A stretch of DNA of 48,424 nt. Source: Spirochaetaceae bacterium (GTDB lineage Bacteria > Spirochaetota > Spirochaetia > Treponematales > Breznakiellaceae). The notes beneath the pieces were generated by a model. That model was given only the letters and a program-made list of their open reading frames with translations. It did no database searches and was not told where the DNA came from. The position numbers and the translations under genes were made by a program. The stretch spans positions 1 through 48,424 of the forward strand of contig JAITHJ010000048.1 of NCBI GenBank assembly GCA_031280035.1. Direction: 5' to 3'. Of this stretch, positions 18,081 through 27,636 are shown piece by piece (positions within the stretch are counted from its first letter, which is position 1; each line of letters opens with the position of its first letter).

Positions 18081-18612
18081 TCTTTTTTTTAATATTTTTA
18101 TCAATGAATAATTTATTAAACAGATCGCAAGAATGCATTTCAACAAAATGGCCTTTCGGTATGTTTCTTATATGCGGTATAGCCTTTTCATTTTTTTTAG
18201 AATTTGTTTTTACTATACTGTATTTTTTTATATCCGGCAGGTCTCCATCTATATCCGATCCCCAGAACAAATATCTAAAATCAAAGTCTCTTTTCTTTGT
18301 GTTATAGTTGTATAGAATCCAGATGATGCATGGATTTTTCTTATTAAGCAAAGTTGTGTTCACTTTCTGAGAAGAACGTTTTGATGTGTGCTCAGACGTT
18401 TTTAATTGAATATGCCTATAAACATTTTCACAATCAATAACAATATCGTATCCTGACGAATCAATTTCAGAACGCAAAATTTTTATTTCTTTTTCATGCA
18501 AGAACCAGCCGTACATCATCATATCGGCAATAAATCTATGCTCAATCAGTTTCTCAAAGAAAACTGATTTAGTCGAAATTACTTTGTTATCATTATATAT
18601 AAAAACACGCAC
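18073..18612 (-). CDS. putative PD-(D/E)XK nuclease-fold protein, 179 aa
   Basis: The protein has a core SGYDIVIDCENVYRHIQLKTS: an aspartate in a first strand (GYDIVID) followed by a Q-x-K strand (IQLKTS), the arrangement of a PD-(D/E)XK nuclease fold with glutamine in the usual Glu position. An N-terminal helix EKLIEHRFIADMMMYGWF carries a possible acidic ligand. The start is a GTG at 18612. It overlaps the pseudouridine synthase gene by eight bases. I cannot tell whether it is an active nuclease; no methyltransferase or toxin partner is adjacent. Confidence 0.55.
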   Translation of the reverse strand: MRVFIYNDNKVISTKSVFFEKLIEHRFIADMMMYGWFLHEKEIKILRSEIDSSGYDIVIDCENVYRHIQLKTSEHTSKRSSQKVNTTLLNKKNPCIIWILYNYNTKKRDFDFRYLFWGSDIDGDLPDIKKYSIVKTNSKKNEKAIPHIRNIPKGHFVEMHSCDLFNKLFIDKNIKKKNV

Positions 18613-18643
18613 AAAAATTCTATTTTTAAATTTGTATATACCA

Positions 18644-18682
18644 GTGCATCATGCCGCTGCATTATGCGGCAGCACGATGCAC
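18644..18682 (-). terminator. hairpin after flaB
   Basis: gtgcatc-a-tgccgc and gcggca-gcac-gatgcac form a two-part stem of 13 pairs starting 20 bases after the flaB stop. There is no strong T-run, so it may stabilise the abundant flagellin mRNA as much as end transcription. Confidence 0.5.
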
Positions 18683-18701
18683 ATCCAACTTAACTACAAT
18701 A

Positions 18702-19565
18702 TCATCCTTGGAGAAGCTGCAAAACAGACTGCGCTCTCTGATTAGCCTGTGCAAGCATAGCCGTACCTGACTGATTAAGAATCTGATGCGTCGTGTAACG
18801 GACCATCTCGTTCGCCATATCCGTATCACGTATACGTGATTCCGCCGCCTGCAGGTTTTCCGCGCCAATATCAAGGCCACGAATCGCATGTTCAAGCCGG
18901 TTTTGGTATGCGCCAAGATCAGCCCGCTGCTTATTTATGATTTTTATGGCCTCGTCAAGCGTTCCTATAGCACGGTTTGCATCAGCTGCTGTCTCAATCG
19001 TAAGTATGGAATTATCCCCTAAATCACGCATACCAAGAGCTTGAGCAGTCATCGTTCCTATAAACGCCCGTTCTCGCTGATCAATATTCGCGCCAATATG
19101 AAACCACATTGAAGCGGTAACATGATTTTCGCCCGTTTCACGCGCAAAACGCCCTGTTAAAAGGTTCATTCCGTTAAACTGAGCATGTGATGCAATGCGG
19201 TCGACCTCATCAACAAGCTGAGAAACCTCAACCTGTATTTGCATTCTGTCTTCTTCGGTGTATATACCGTTAGCTGATTGCACCGCAAGTTCACGTATAC
19301 GCTGAATAATATCCTGCGCTTCTTGCAGATACCCTTCTGTAGTTTGAATGAAAGATATATCATTCATTGCATTTTCAGAAGCCTTATTCAAACCGCGAAT
19401 CTGACTGCGCATTTTCTCGGATACCGCAAGACCGGAAGCATCGTCTCCCGCTCTGTTAATTCTAAGTCCGCTGGACAATCTTTCTGAATTTTTTGAAAGC
19501 TCTACTTGCGTAACTTTTAGAGACCTGTCCGCAAACATTGCGCTCAGGTTGTGATTGATAATCAT
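18702..19565 (-). CDS. flaB: periplasmic flagellar core flagellin FlaB
   Basis: The 287-aa protein has the typical flagellin ends: [50 protein letters not shown] at the N-terminus and [32 protein letters not shown] at the C-terminus, ending VLQLLQG. The short central region and the wording [15 protein letters not shown] are those of spirochaete FlaB, the core protein of flagella lying in the periplasm between cell cylinder and outer membrane. Start is the ATG at 19565 after aggaggatttt; the track start at 19625 is too early. A sigma-28-type promoter lies ~80 bases upstream. A single flaB gene is present here; spirochaetes often have several. Confidence 0.97.
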   Translation of the reverse strand: MIINHNLSAMFADRSLKVTQVELSKNSERLSSGLRINRAGDDASGLAVSEKMRSQIRGLNKASENAMNDISFIQTTEGYLQEAQDIIQRIRELAVQSANGIYTEEDRMQIQVEVSQLVDEVDRIASHAQFNGMNLLTGRFARETGENHVTASMWFHIGANIDQRERAFIGTMTAQALGMRDLGDNSILTIETAADANRAIGTLDEAIKIINKQRADLGAYQNRLEHAIRGLDIGAENLQAAESRIRDTDMANEMVRYTTHQILNQSGTAMLAQANQRAQSVLQLLQG

Positions 19566-19644
19566 AAAATCCTCCCAATTCAGGAAATTCTGGAGACCGC
19601 CGCGTACGGTCCTGACCAAGGCCATCCCTTGCCTTACAATTTGA

Positions 19645-19671
19645 GTATCGGTTTAACCTATAGTACCTTTA
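19645..19671 (-). promoter_or_regulatory. sigma-28 (FliA)-type flagellar promoter of flaB
   Basis: On the minus strand TAAA, a 15-base spacer and ACCGATAC match the flagellar sigma-28 consensus TAAA-N15-GCCGATAA at all four -35 bases and six of eight -10 bases. It implies a leader of roughly 70 bases to the flaB ATG. Confidence 0.65.
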
Positions 19672-19716
19672 GTAATTTTTTAATATTTATCATATATTGA
19701 CTCTCCAGCAAAACAT

Positions 19717-21087
19717 ATGATATTCTTAGATATAATGATGATAATCAAAATACTTATAGGCTTAATGGGGCTTGGTATAGTAGTTTTTGTTCATGAACTT
19801 GGCCATTTTCTGGCAGCCCGTTTTGCAGGTATACGAGTTGAAGCATTCTCTATAGGCTGGGGTAAACCTATACTGAAAAAAAAGATCGGCAGCGTTGAAT
19901 ACAGGCTTGGCGCTTTTCCTATAGGCGGCTATTGCAAAATGTCAGACGAAAATGAATTTGAAAAAGCATGGGAAAATCATAAAAATCACCTGCCGGCAGA
20001 TAAAGGTTCTTTTTGGGCGGCATCCCCGTACCGCAGAATACTAACCGCCGCCGCTGGACCATTCTTCAATATTATTTTTGCAATTATTGTTTTTGCCGTA
20101 ATCTGGAAAATAGGTTTTGAATATGAATCTATGGACAACCGTATTGTATTGGCAAGCGACATTACTCAGGAAAAATCACTGCCGGCAGATATGGCAGGAC
20201 TGCAAACCGGTGATCGCATATTATCAATTAACAATAAACCAGTTCAAAATTTTCATGATATACAGCGCATGGTCTCGGTAAATGCTGAAAGAAATATGGC
20301 CTTTGAGATTGAACGCGGCGATAAAAAATTCAACGTCATGATAAAACCGGAATTGCGTAAAGACTCAGGCGCCGGAATGATTGGAATTTATTACTACGCA
20401 GAACCGGTAATAGAAGACATAATTCCAGACAGTTCCGCTGCAAACGCAGGATTGCAAAGCGGCGACCGCATCCTTAAATTAAACGGAAAAGACATCTTGT
20501 ATTCGGCGGCGCTTATACCGCTTCTTAACAACCTGCCCGAAAACAGTACCGTTGAATATCAGCGGGCAGGATCTGTTTTTGAAACCAAACTTTCACCGCA
20601 GAAAGATACGCCGGAAAGACCGGGTATAATCTGGCAAAGCATACAATACCATTCACCGCATTACTCACTATTCGGCGCAGTTAAAAAAGGCATCGAAGAA
20701 ACTCTTTGGACGTTAGAGACTACTATTCGCGGATTCCGGTTGCTTTTTCGCGGTGTGGATCTTACAAAATCGCTTTCCGGCCCTGCCCGTATAACATGGA
20801 TGGCCGGTGAAATAGCTACAGAAGGCTTTGGACAGAGCATAGGCGAGGGCCTGCGCATAACCGGCAATTTTCTTGCCTTAATATCAATTGCGCTTGGCGT
20901 TACCAATCTTCTTCCATTGCCTATTTTAGACGGCGGCCTGATAATTATTTTTATAGTTGAAATTATAAAACGAGGCCCTTTAAATCCCAAAATTTTTTCT
21001 GTGATTCAAACAGCCGGCGTTATAATAATAGCCGGACTTATGATATTTGCTATAACAGGAGATGTAATGTTCTTTGTTAGAAAATGA
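19717..21087 (+). CDS. rseP: RIP metalloprotease RseP (site-2 protease)
   Basis: An intramembrane zinc protease that releases regulators such as anti-sigma factors and clears signal peptides. The zinc motif is VFVHELGHFLAARFAGI near residue 27, and the third ligand block is NLLPLPILDGG near the C-terminus. Between them are two PDZ-like domains (AGLQTGDRILSINNKPVQ and AGLQSGDRILKLNGKDI). The 456-aa length and four hydrophobic segments fit. The start could be ATG 19717 or 19735/19738; none has a good ribosome-binding site. glpK follows after 29 bases and may share the transcript. Confidence 0.94.
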   Translation: MIFLDIMMIIKILIGLMGLGIVVFVHELGHFLAARFAGIRVEAFSIGWGKPILKKKIGSVEYRLGAFPIGGYCKMSDENEFEKAWENHKNHLPADKGSFWAASPYRRILTAAAGPFFNIIFAIIVFAVIWKIGFEYESMDNRIVLASDITQEKSLPADMAGLQTGDRILSINNKPVQNFHDIQRMVSVNAERNMAFEIERGDKKFNVMIKPELRKDSGAGMIGIYYYAEPVIEDIIPDSSAANAGLQSGDRILKLNGKDILYSAALIPLLNNLPENSTVEYQRAGSVFETKLSPQKDTPERPGIIWQSIQYHSPHYSLFGAVKKGIEETLWTLETTIRGFRLLFRGVDLTKSLSGPARITWMAGEIATEGFGQSIGEGLRITGNFLALISIALGVTNLLPLPILDGGLIIIFIVEIIKRGPLNPKIFSVIQTAGVIIIAGLMIFAITGDVMFFVRK

Positions 21088-21101
21088 TAATATCAACATA
21101 A

Positions 21102-22610
<1,509 letters not shown>

Positions 22611-22831
22611 GCTATCCTGAGCAAAAAATAAAACGCCGCCTCTATCTCTAATTTGTTTATAAATTAAACGCACAGGGAAAAAACGGCGGTATTCTGGATA
22701 AAAATGATTGTATGTGTTTTAGATTGTTTGCAGACTCTTCTAAAATTGAGACGAGAGAAGTCTGCGGTATTAACCGAATGTGTTTTGTAAATTCACGCAG
22801 TTCGCGTATATAACGATAGGAAGGATATTTT
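22611..22831. other. intergenic region between glpK and the glpA-like gene
   Basis: About 220 bases. I see no clear terminator or ORF. A short aggaaggatattt ribosome-binding region precedes the next gene. Confidence 0.4.
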
Positions 22832-24268
22832 ATGGAAGATGTTATCATTATTGGAGGCGGAGTGTGCGGTTGTTCGCTTTTGTATGAATTGAGCCGCACA
22901 AAAGGCAAGTTTTTGCTGATTGAAAAAGAAAACGATATAGCTTGTGGAACAACAAAAGCGAACAGCGCCATAGTTCACGCTGGTTATGATCCCGAACCAG
23001 ACACAGCTATGGCTCGTTTTAATGTTGAAGGAAACCGTCTAATAGAACAACTTTGCAGCGACCTTGACGTTCTTTACAAAAAAACCGGTTCTCTTGTTGT
23101 AGGCTTTGACAGTGAAGACCGTAAACGCATAGAGCAGCTTTTTGAAAACGGTAAAAAAAACGGCGTACCCGGTCTGCGAATAATTGAAAGCAAAGAGCTT
23201 TTTAATCTGGAGCCGAATTTAAACCGGGAAGCCGTCTGTGCGCTGTACGCGCCCAGCGCCGGTATAATAGCGCCGTGGGAGCTTGCCTCGGCGCAGGCCG
23301 AATGCGCTGTGCTCGGCGGCGCGCGCGTAGAACTGGATTGTGAAGTGCGTTCAATTAAAAAAAACGGAAACGGATTTACCGTAACAACATCGAAAGGCGA
23401 CTATGAAGGACTTTTTGTCATTAACGCAGCAGGAGTCAACTCAGATTTGGTGAGCGCAATGATAGAGCAAAAGCGCTGGTCAATAACGCCGAAGAGCGGC
23501 GAGTACTTCATACTCGATACGACAGAATCGGGACTGGTAAATACCGTCGTGTTTCCCTGTCCTTCCAAACTCGGAAAGGGGGTGCTTATTGCGCCGACTA
23601 TTCACGGCAACATAATAGTAGGACCTGACAGCAAGGATTTTAAACGTGATGATTTTTCAACAACGTCCGCCGGACTTGAGTATGTTAAAAAGAATGCGAT
23701 ACGCTATGTACCTTCGATAAATTTTCGCGCTTCAATACGAAATTTTTCAGGATTGCGCGCCGATGCCGGACTTAAAGATTTTATAGTAGGCGAATCGGAA
23801 GAAATTCCGGGATTTTTCAATATAGCCGGCATAAAATCGCCCGGACTTACATCGGCTCCGTCAATAGCAAAAGAAATCGCCCGTCAGCTTCATAAACGCG
23901 GTTTATCCGGCGAATCAAATCCTGATTTCAAAACAAAGCGAAAAATCAAGCGTTTCAAATATATGAGCGCAAAAGAGAAATACGAAGCCATTAAAGAAAA
24001 TCCTCTTTACGGTACTATTGTGTGCCGCTGCGAAACCATTACTGAGGGAGAAATTGCCGATACAATGGCACGGCCATTGCCGCCGCGTTCGCTGGACGCG
24101 CTAAAACGGCGCTGTTCCGCTGGAATGGGACGCTGCCAAAGCGGTTTTTGCGGCCCGCGCGCCCTATCTTTAATATCAAAATATCTTAACATAAAACTGG
24201 AAAATATTCCTAAAGACAGAAACGGTATGTATATCATTACAGGAGAAACCAAAGGGGGAGTTCAATGA
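22832..24268 (+). CDS. GlpA-like FAD-dependent glycerol-3-phosphate dehydrogenase with BFD-type [2Fe-2S] domain
   Basis: The N-terminus VIIIGGGVCGCSLLYELSR is an FAD-binding Rossmann fold of the DAO type; the body (GLRADAGLKDFIVGESEEIPGFFNIAGIKSPGLTSAPSIAKEIA) is typical of anaerobic glycerol-3-phosphate dehydrogenase-like oxidoreductases. The C-terminal ~90 residues carry a BFD-like cluster domain with cysteines in TIVCRCETI and GMGRCQSGFCGP. Together with its neighbours it should oxidise glycerol-3-phosphate to dihydroxyacetone phosphate. It overlaps the next gene by four bases (ATGA). A GlpC-type membrane subunit is not present here. Confidence 0.9.
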   Translation: MEDVIIIGGGVCGCSLLYELSRTKGKFLLIEKENDIACGTTKANSAIVHAGYDPEPDTAMARFNVEGNRLIEQLCSDLDVLYKKTGSLVVGFDSEDRKRIEQLFENGKKNGVPGLRIIESKELFNLEPNLNREAVCALYAPSAGIIAPWELASAQAECAVLGGARVELDCEVRSIKKNGNGFTVTTSKGDYEGLFVINAAGVNSDLVSAMIEQKRWSITPKSGEYFILDTTESGLVNTVVFPCPSKLGKGVLIAPTIHGNIIVGPDSKDFKRDDFSTTSAGLEYVKKNAIRYVPSINFRASIRNFSGLRADAGLKDFIVGESEEIPGFFNIAGIKSPGLTSAPSIAKEIARQLHKRGLSGESNPDFKTKRKIKRFKYMSAKEKYEAIKENPLYGTIVCRCETITEGEIADTMARPLPPRSLDALKRRCSAGMGRCQSGFCGPRALSLISKYLNIKLENIPKDRNGMYIITGETKGGVQ

Positions 24269-25908
24269 AAGATAACTATGACGTAGTAATAGTGGGAGGA
24301 GGACCTGCCGGACTTGCCGCCGCGCTTGGCGCAAAAGAAGGCGGCGCAAAAGACATATTGATTCTTGAGCGGAATACGAGTCTTGGCGGAATACTTAATC
24401 AATGCATTCACAACGGATTTGGCCTCCATCATTTTAAGGAAGAACTCACAGGCCCCGAATACGCGGCTCGTTTTATTGAACAGGTAAAAAACGCTCAAAT
24501 AGAAACGCTCACCGGCGCTATGACCCTTGATGTTTCAAGCGGTAAAGTAAGCTTTATTCACAACAAATTCGGTTACACAGAAGTTAAAGGCGGTGCAGTT
24601 GTGCTTGCAATGGGGTGCCGCGAACGTCCCCGCGGAGCAATAGGTATTCCTGGCACACGGCCTTCCGGCGTATTTACCGCCGGCGCGGCTCAACTCTATA
24701 TGAATATAGAAGGGTATCAAGTTGGAAAACGGGTAGTGATTCTCGGCTCAGGCGATATAGGACTTATTATGGCGCGCCGGCTTACGCTTGAAGGAGCGCA
24801 GGTACTCGGCGTATTTGAGGTGATGCCTTACTCCGGTGGACTTACGCGCAATATCGTACAATGTCTTGAAGACTACGGAATTCCCCTGCATCTTGCACAT
24901 ACTATCACCGAAATCCGCGGCGACAAACGGGTCGAGCAGATTGTGGTCAGCAAAGTTGATGAAAACCGCCTTCCTATTGCGGGAACAGAGCGTATTATTG
25001 ACTGCGACACGGTACTTCTCTCTGTTGGACTTATACCGGAAAACGAGCTTTCCCGCAACGCCGGAATACAAATTGATGCAAAGACATCAGGACCTATAGT
25101 ATACGAAAATATGGAAACATCGGTTCCAGGTATATTCGCCTGCGGTAATGTCGCTCATGTACACGATCTTGTTGACTTCGTAAGCGCGGAAAGCATGAAA
25201 GCCGGCAGATCAGCTGCATCCTATGCGCTTGGAGGAAGCAAAGAGTCCGCCGCGCTCAATGTGAAATACGGAGACGGAGTTGGGTATGTCGTACCGCAAA
25301 AAATCAGAACAGCGCAAGCCGGAAAAACCGTCGAAGTTTTTTTTCGCACAACAGCGATATACAAAGAATCCAAAATCGAAGTACGTTCCGGCGGAGAGCT
25401 TATAGCATCATTCAATAGAGAACATCTTGCACCGGGCGAAATGGAAAAAATTGCGCTGTTAAAAGACGTTTTGGAAAAAGCACACGGTGAAATCGTAGTT
25501 TCAGTAGCGAGCAGCACCAAACAAAACGGTTCTAACATACAATTTAGGAACAAAAGATCTGACGGCGTTACAGAACTTATCTGTATAGTTTGTCCCAAAG
25601 GCTGCCACCTTCAGATTGATGAGAAAAACGATTTTAAGGTTACAGGAAATTCGTGCGATCGCGGCGCAGCCTATGGCAAACAGGAAATACAAAGTCCGGC
25701 GCGTGTAATAACCTCTACGGTACGCATATCCGGCGCTGAACTTCCGCGTATGCCGGTAAAAACTGATAAACCGCTGCCAAAAAACAAGGTTTTTGATGCG
25801 ATGAAAACCCTAAACAAAATTGAAGCTCCGCATTGCAAAACAGGAGATATTATTGTAAAAGATATATGCGGCACAGGCGTTAATTTTATCTCAAGCAGAA
25901 GTTTATGA
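24265..25908 (+). CDS. GlpB-like NAD(P)/FAD oxidoreductase fused to DUF1667
   Basis: Residues 1-400 are a pyridine-nucleotide-disulphide-type flavoprotein: VVIVGGGPAGLAAALGA (FAD), VVILGSGDIGLIMARRL (NAD(P)) and GIFACGNVAHVHDLVDFVSAE. After a linker (KQNGSNIQFRNK), residues ~430-547 form a complete DUF1667 domain with cysteines in LICIVCPKGCHL and NSCDRG. In related clusters the flavoprotein and DUF1667 protein are usually separate adjacent genes; here they are one 547-aa chain. The role is probably electron transfer from the GlpA-like subunit. Its last codons are duplicated downstream (see repeat 25852-26102). Confidence 0.88.
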   Translation: MKDNYDVVIVGGGPAGLAAALGAKEGGAKDILILERNTSLGGILNQCIHNGFGLHHFKEELTGPEYAARFIEQVKNAQIETLTGAMTLDVSSGKVSFIHNKFGYTEVKGGAVVLAMGCRERPRGAIGIPGTRPSGVFTAGAAQLYMNIEGYQVGKRVVILGSGDIGLIMARRLTLEGAQVLGVFEVMPYSGGLTRNIVQCLEDYGIPLHLAHTITEIRGDKRVEQIVVSKVDENRLPIAGTERIIDCDTVLLSVGLIPENELSRNAGIQIDAKTSGPIVYENMETSVPGIFACGNVAHVHDLVDFVSAESMKAGRSAASYALGGSKESAALNVKYGDGVGYVVPQKIRTAQAGKTVEVFFRTTAIYKESKIEVRSGGELIASFNREHLAPGEMEKIALLKDVLEKAHGEIVVSVASSTKQNGSNIQFRNKRSDGVTELICIVCPKGCHLQIDEKNDFKVTGNSCDRGAAYGKQEIQSPARVITSTVRISGAELPRMPVKTDKPLPKNKVFDAMKTLNKIEAPHCKTGDIIVKDICGTGVNFISSRSL

Positions 25909-26102
25909 GTATAAAGCAAACCTTATGTTTAGCAGGATGATTTAATGAGAACTTTATGGAAAAAGTTTATATTATAAAAGATATCTGCGGCGCAGACGTC
26001 AGTTTTATCTCAAAGATGAATTTGTGAATTATAAATTAGACAGAGTGTTTAGCAGAATGATTTAATGACAATTTTATGGAGAATTTTTATGGAAAAAGCT
26101 TA
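25852..26102 (+). repeat. diverged tandem duplication spanning the 3' end of the DUF1667 fusion gene and the glpF start
   Basis: Copy 1 (about 25852-25970) and copy 2 (about 25971-26102) align along their length: attgtaaaagatatatgcgg / attataaaagatatctgcgg, then ttttatctca, gtttagcaggatgatttaatga / gtttagcagaatgatttaatga, and ending atggaaaaag. Copy 1 contains the real end of the fusion gene; copy 2 ends at the real start of glpF. Confidence 0.85.
25956..26027 (+). pseudogene. 23-codon chimeric mini-ORF left by the tandem duplication
   Basis: It reads MEKVYIIKDICGADVSFISKMNL. The first five codons copy the start of glpF (MEKAY) and the rest copies the end of the DUF1667 fusion (IVKDICGTGVNFISSRSL). 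It is a by-product of the duplication junction; whether it is translated is unknown. Confidence 0.6.
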
Positions 26103-26808
26103 TGTAGGAGAATTTATAGGGACTGCGTTATTGGTTTTACTTGGACTCGGTATAAACGCAAATGTAACGCTCAAAGGAACAAAGGGCAAAGGCTCCGGCT
26201 GGATCGTTATAACAGTAGGCTGGGCGACTGCAGTTATGGTTGCAGTTTTTTTGTTTCACGAAATATCAGGCGCGCATTTTAATCCTGCGCTGACCATTGC
26301 ATTGGCTGTTGCCGGTAAATTTGAACTGGCAAAAGTTGCCGGCTATATTGCAGCGCAGTTTCTGGGCGGCATGGCAGGAGCATTTTTGGTTTGGGTTATG
26401 TATAAAGATCACTTTAATGTTGAAGAAAACGAACATGAAAAACTTGGCGTGTTCGCTACTGCTCCTGCTATACGAAATCCCTTTATAAATTTGATGTGTG
26501 AAATTATCGCTACTTTTGTAATGGCGTTTACGCTGACCAGCGGCGTATCGCAAGCGAATGACGGCGGTTTAGCCGCTCTGGGCGCGTGGCGTACATGGGC
26601 GGTAATACTTGTTATAGGTATGGCGCTCGGCGGAACGACAGGCTATGCAATTAACCCTGCGCGTGATTTGTCTCCCCGTATAATGCATGCAATTCTACCT
26701 ATTAAAAATAAAGGAAACTCCAACTGGGGATATGCGTGGATTCCTGTTATAGGCCCTGTAATTGGCGCGATAATTGGCTCTGTTACAAGCGTTGCCCTAT
26801 TTGGCTAG
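26089..26808 (+). CDS. glpF: glycerol uptake facilitator GlpF (aquaglyceroporin)
   Basis: A 239-aa membrane channel of the MIP family with both pore motifs: SGAHFNPALTIALA and GYAINPARDLSPR. The Asp after the second NPAR favours glycerol over water. Six membrane segments and the two half-helices are recognisable. The start MEKAYVGEF at 26089, with atggagaa before it, is preferred over the track's 26065. It closes the glycerol cluster and is followed by a strong terminator. Confidence 0.95.
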   Translation: MEKAYVGEFIGTALLVLLGLGINANVTLKGTKGKGSGWIVITVGWATAVMVAVFLFHEISGAHFNPALTIALAVAGKFELAKVAGYIAAQFLGGMAGAFLVWVMYKDHFNVEENEHEKLGVFATAPAIRNPFINLMCEIIATFVMAFTLTSGVSQANDGGLAALGAWRTWAVILVIGMALGGTTGYAINPARDLSPRIMHAILPIKNKGNSNWGYAWIPVIGPVIGAIIGSVTSVALFG

Positions 26809-26820
26809 CAAAAACAAACT

Positions 26821-26850
26821 ACCTCGCGGCAAGTCCGCGAGGTTTATTTA
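26821..26850 (+). terminator. rho-independent terminator of the glycerol cluster
   Basis: acctcgcgg and ccgcgaggt form a perfect nine-base stem around a five-base loop, followed by ttattta, 13 bases after the glpF stop. Confidence 0.75.
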
Positions 26851-26911
26851 CCGTCTTAAAAAACATTTCTAATAAATATGAAACTAGGATAAACGCCTGT
26901 ATCGCCGCCTT

Positions 26912-27565
26912 TTAGCGGACGTTTTTTATTTTTTGAATAAAGGCTGGTTTATCAGCAGCATTAAAAAATGATGATCCGGTAACAAGAACATCAGCGCGGT
27001 GTTGTACGGCCTGTTGCGCTGTTTCAAGATTAATTCCGCCGTCAACGGAAATCAAATAGTTAAGATTTCTTTCAGAACGAAGCCGCGCCAGCGCCGCGGT
27101 CTTTTTAAGACATTCTTCAATAATTGTCTGGCCGCCAAAGCCGGGATTTACCGTCATGACGAGTACCAAATCGACAAATGGCAGCATAAAATCTATCGTA
27201 GAAACCGGAGTTGAAGGCACAATACTGATACCGGCCTTTACGCCAAGACTTTTGATCAATGCGACTATATTATGGCAATGTACCGCGGCTTCGACATGGA
27301 ATGTGATGTAGTCCGCACCGGCTTGAGCGAATGTACCAATATGTTTTGCAGGATCATTAATCATCAAATGAACGTCGAATGGAAGACAGGTCTTTGGACG
27401 TAAATCGGCGGTCATTTTGGCGCCAAACGTAATGTTTGGAACAAACGCTCCGTCCATAACATCAAGGTGAACCCAGTCTGCGCCAGATTTTTCAATTTCT
27501 GTAATACCGCTTGATAAATCAGAAAAATCCGCGCTCAAAATTGAAGGCGCAATAATTGTATTCAT
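26912..27565 (-). CDS. rpe: ribulose-phosphate 3-epimerase
   Basis: Rpe interconverts ribulose-5-phosphate and xylulose-5-phosphate in the pentose phosphate pathway. The 217-aa TIM barrel shows APSILSADFSDL, the catalytic/metal block WVHLDVMDGAFVPNITFG, PFDVHLMI, LVMTVNPGFGGQ and ISVDGGINLETA. Length is standard. It is the last of three leftward genes after thiB and thiP, 71 bases from thiP; co-transcription is possible. Confidence 0.96.
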   Translation of the reverse strand: MNTIIAPSILSADFSDLSSGITEIEKSGADWVHLDVMDGAFVPNITFGAKMTADLRPKTCLPFDVHLMINDPAKHIGTFAQAGADYITFHVEAAVHCHNIVALIKSLGVKAGISIVPSTPVSTIDFMLPFVDLVLVMTVNPGFGGQTIIEECLKKTAALARLRSERNLNYLISVDGGINLETAQQAVQHRADVLVTGSSFFNAADKPAFIQKIKNVR

Positions 27566-27636
27566 ACATTGATTATACCATTTTTTTAGCTCAGCTATCC
27601 AGCCCTATGGACAATTCTTGCCGGATATAAATTTTA

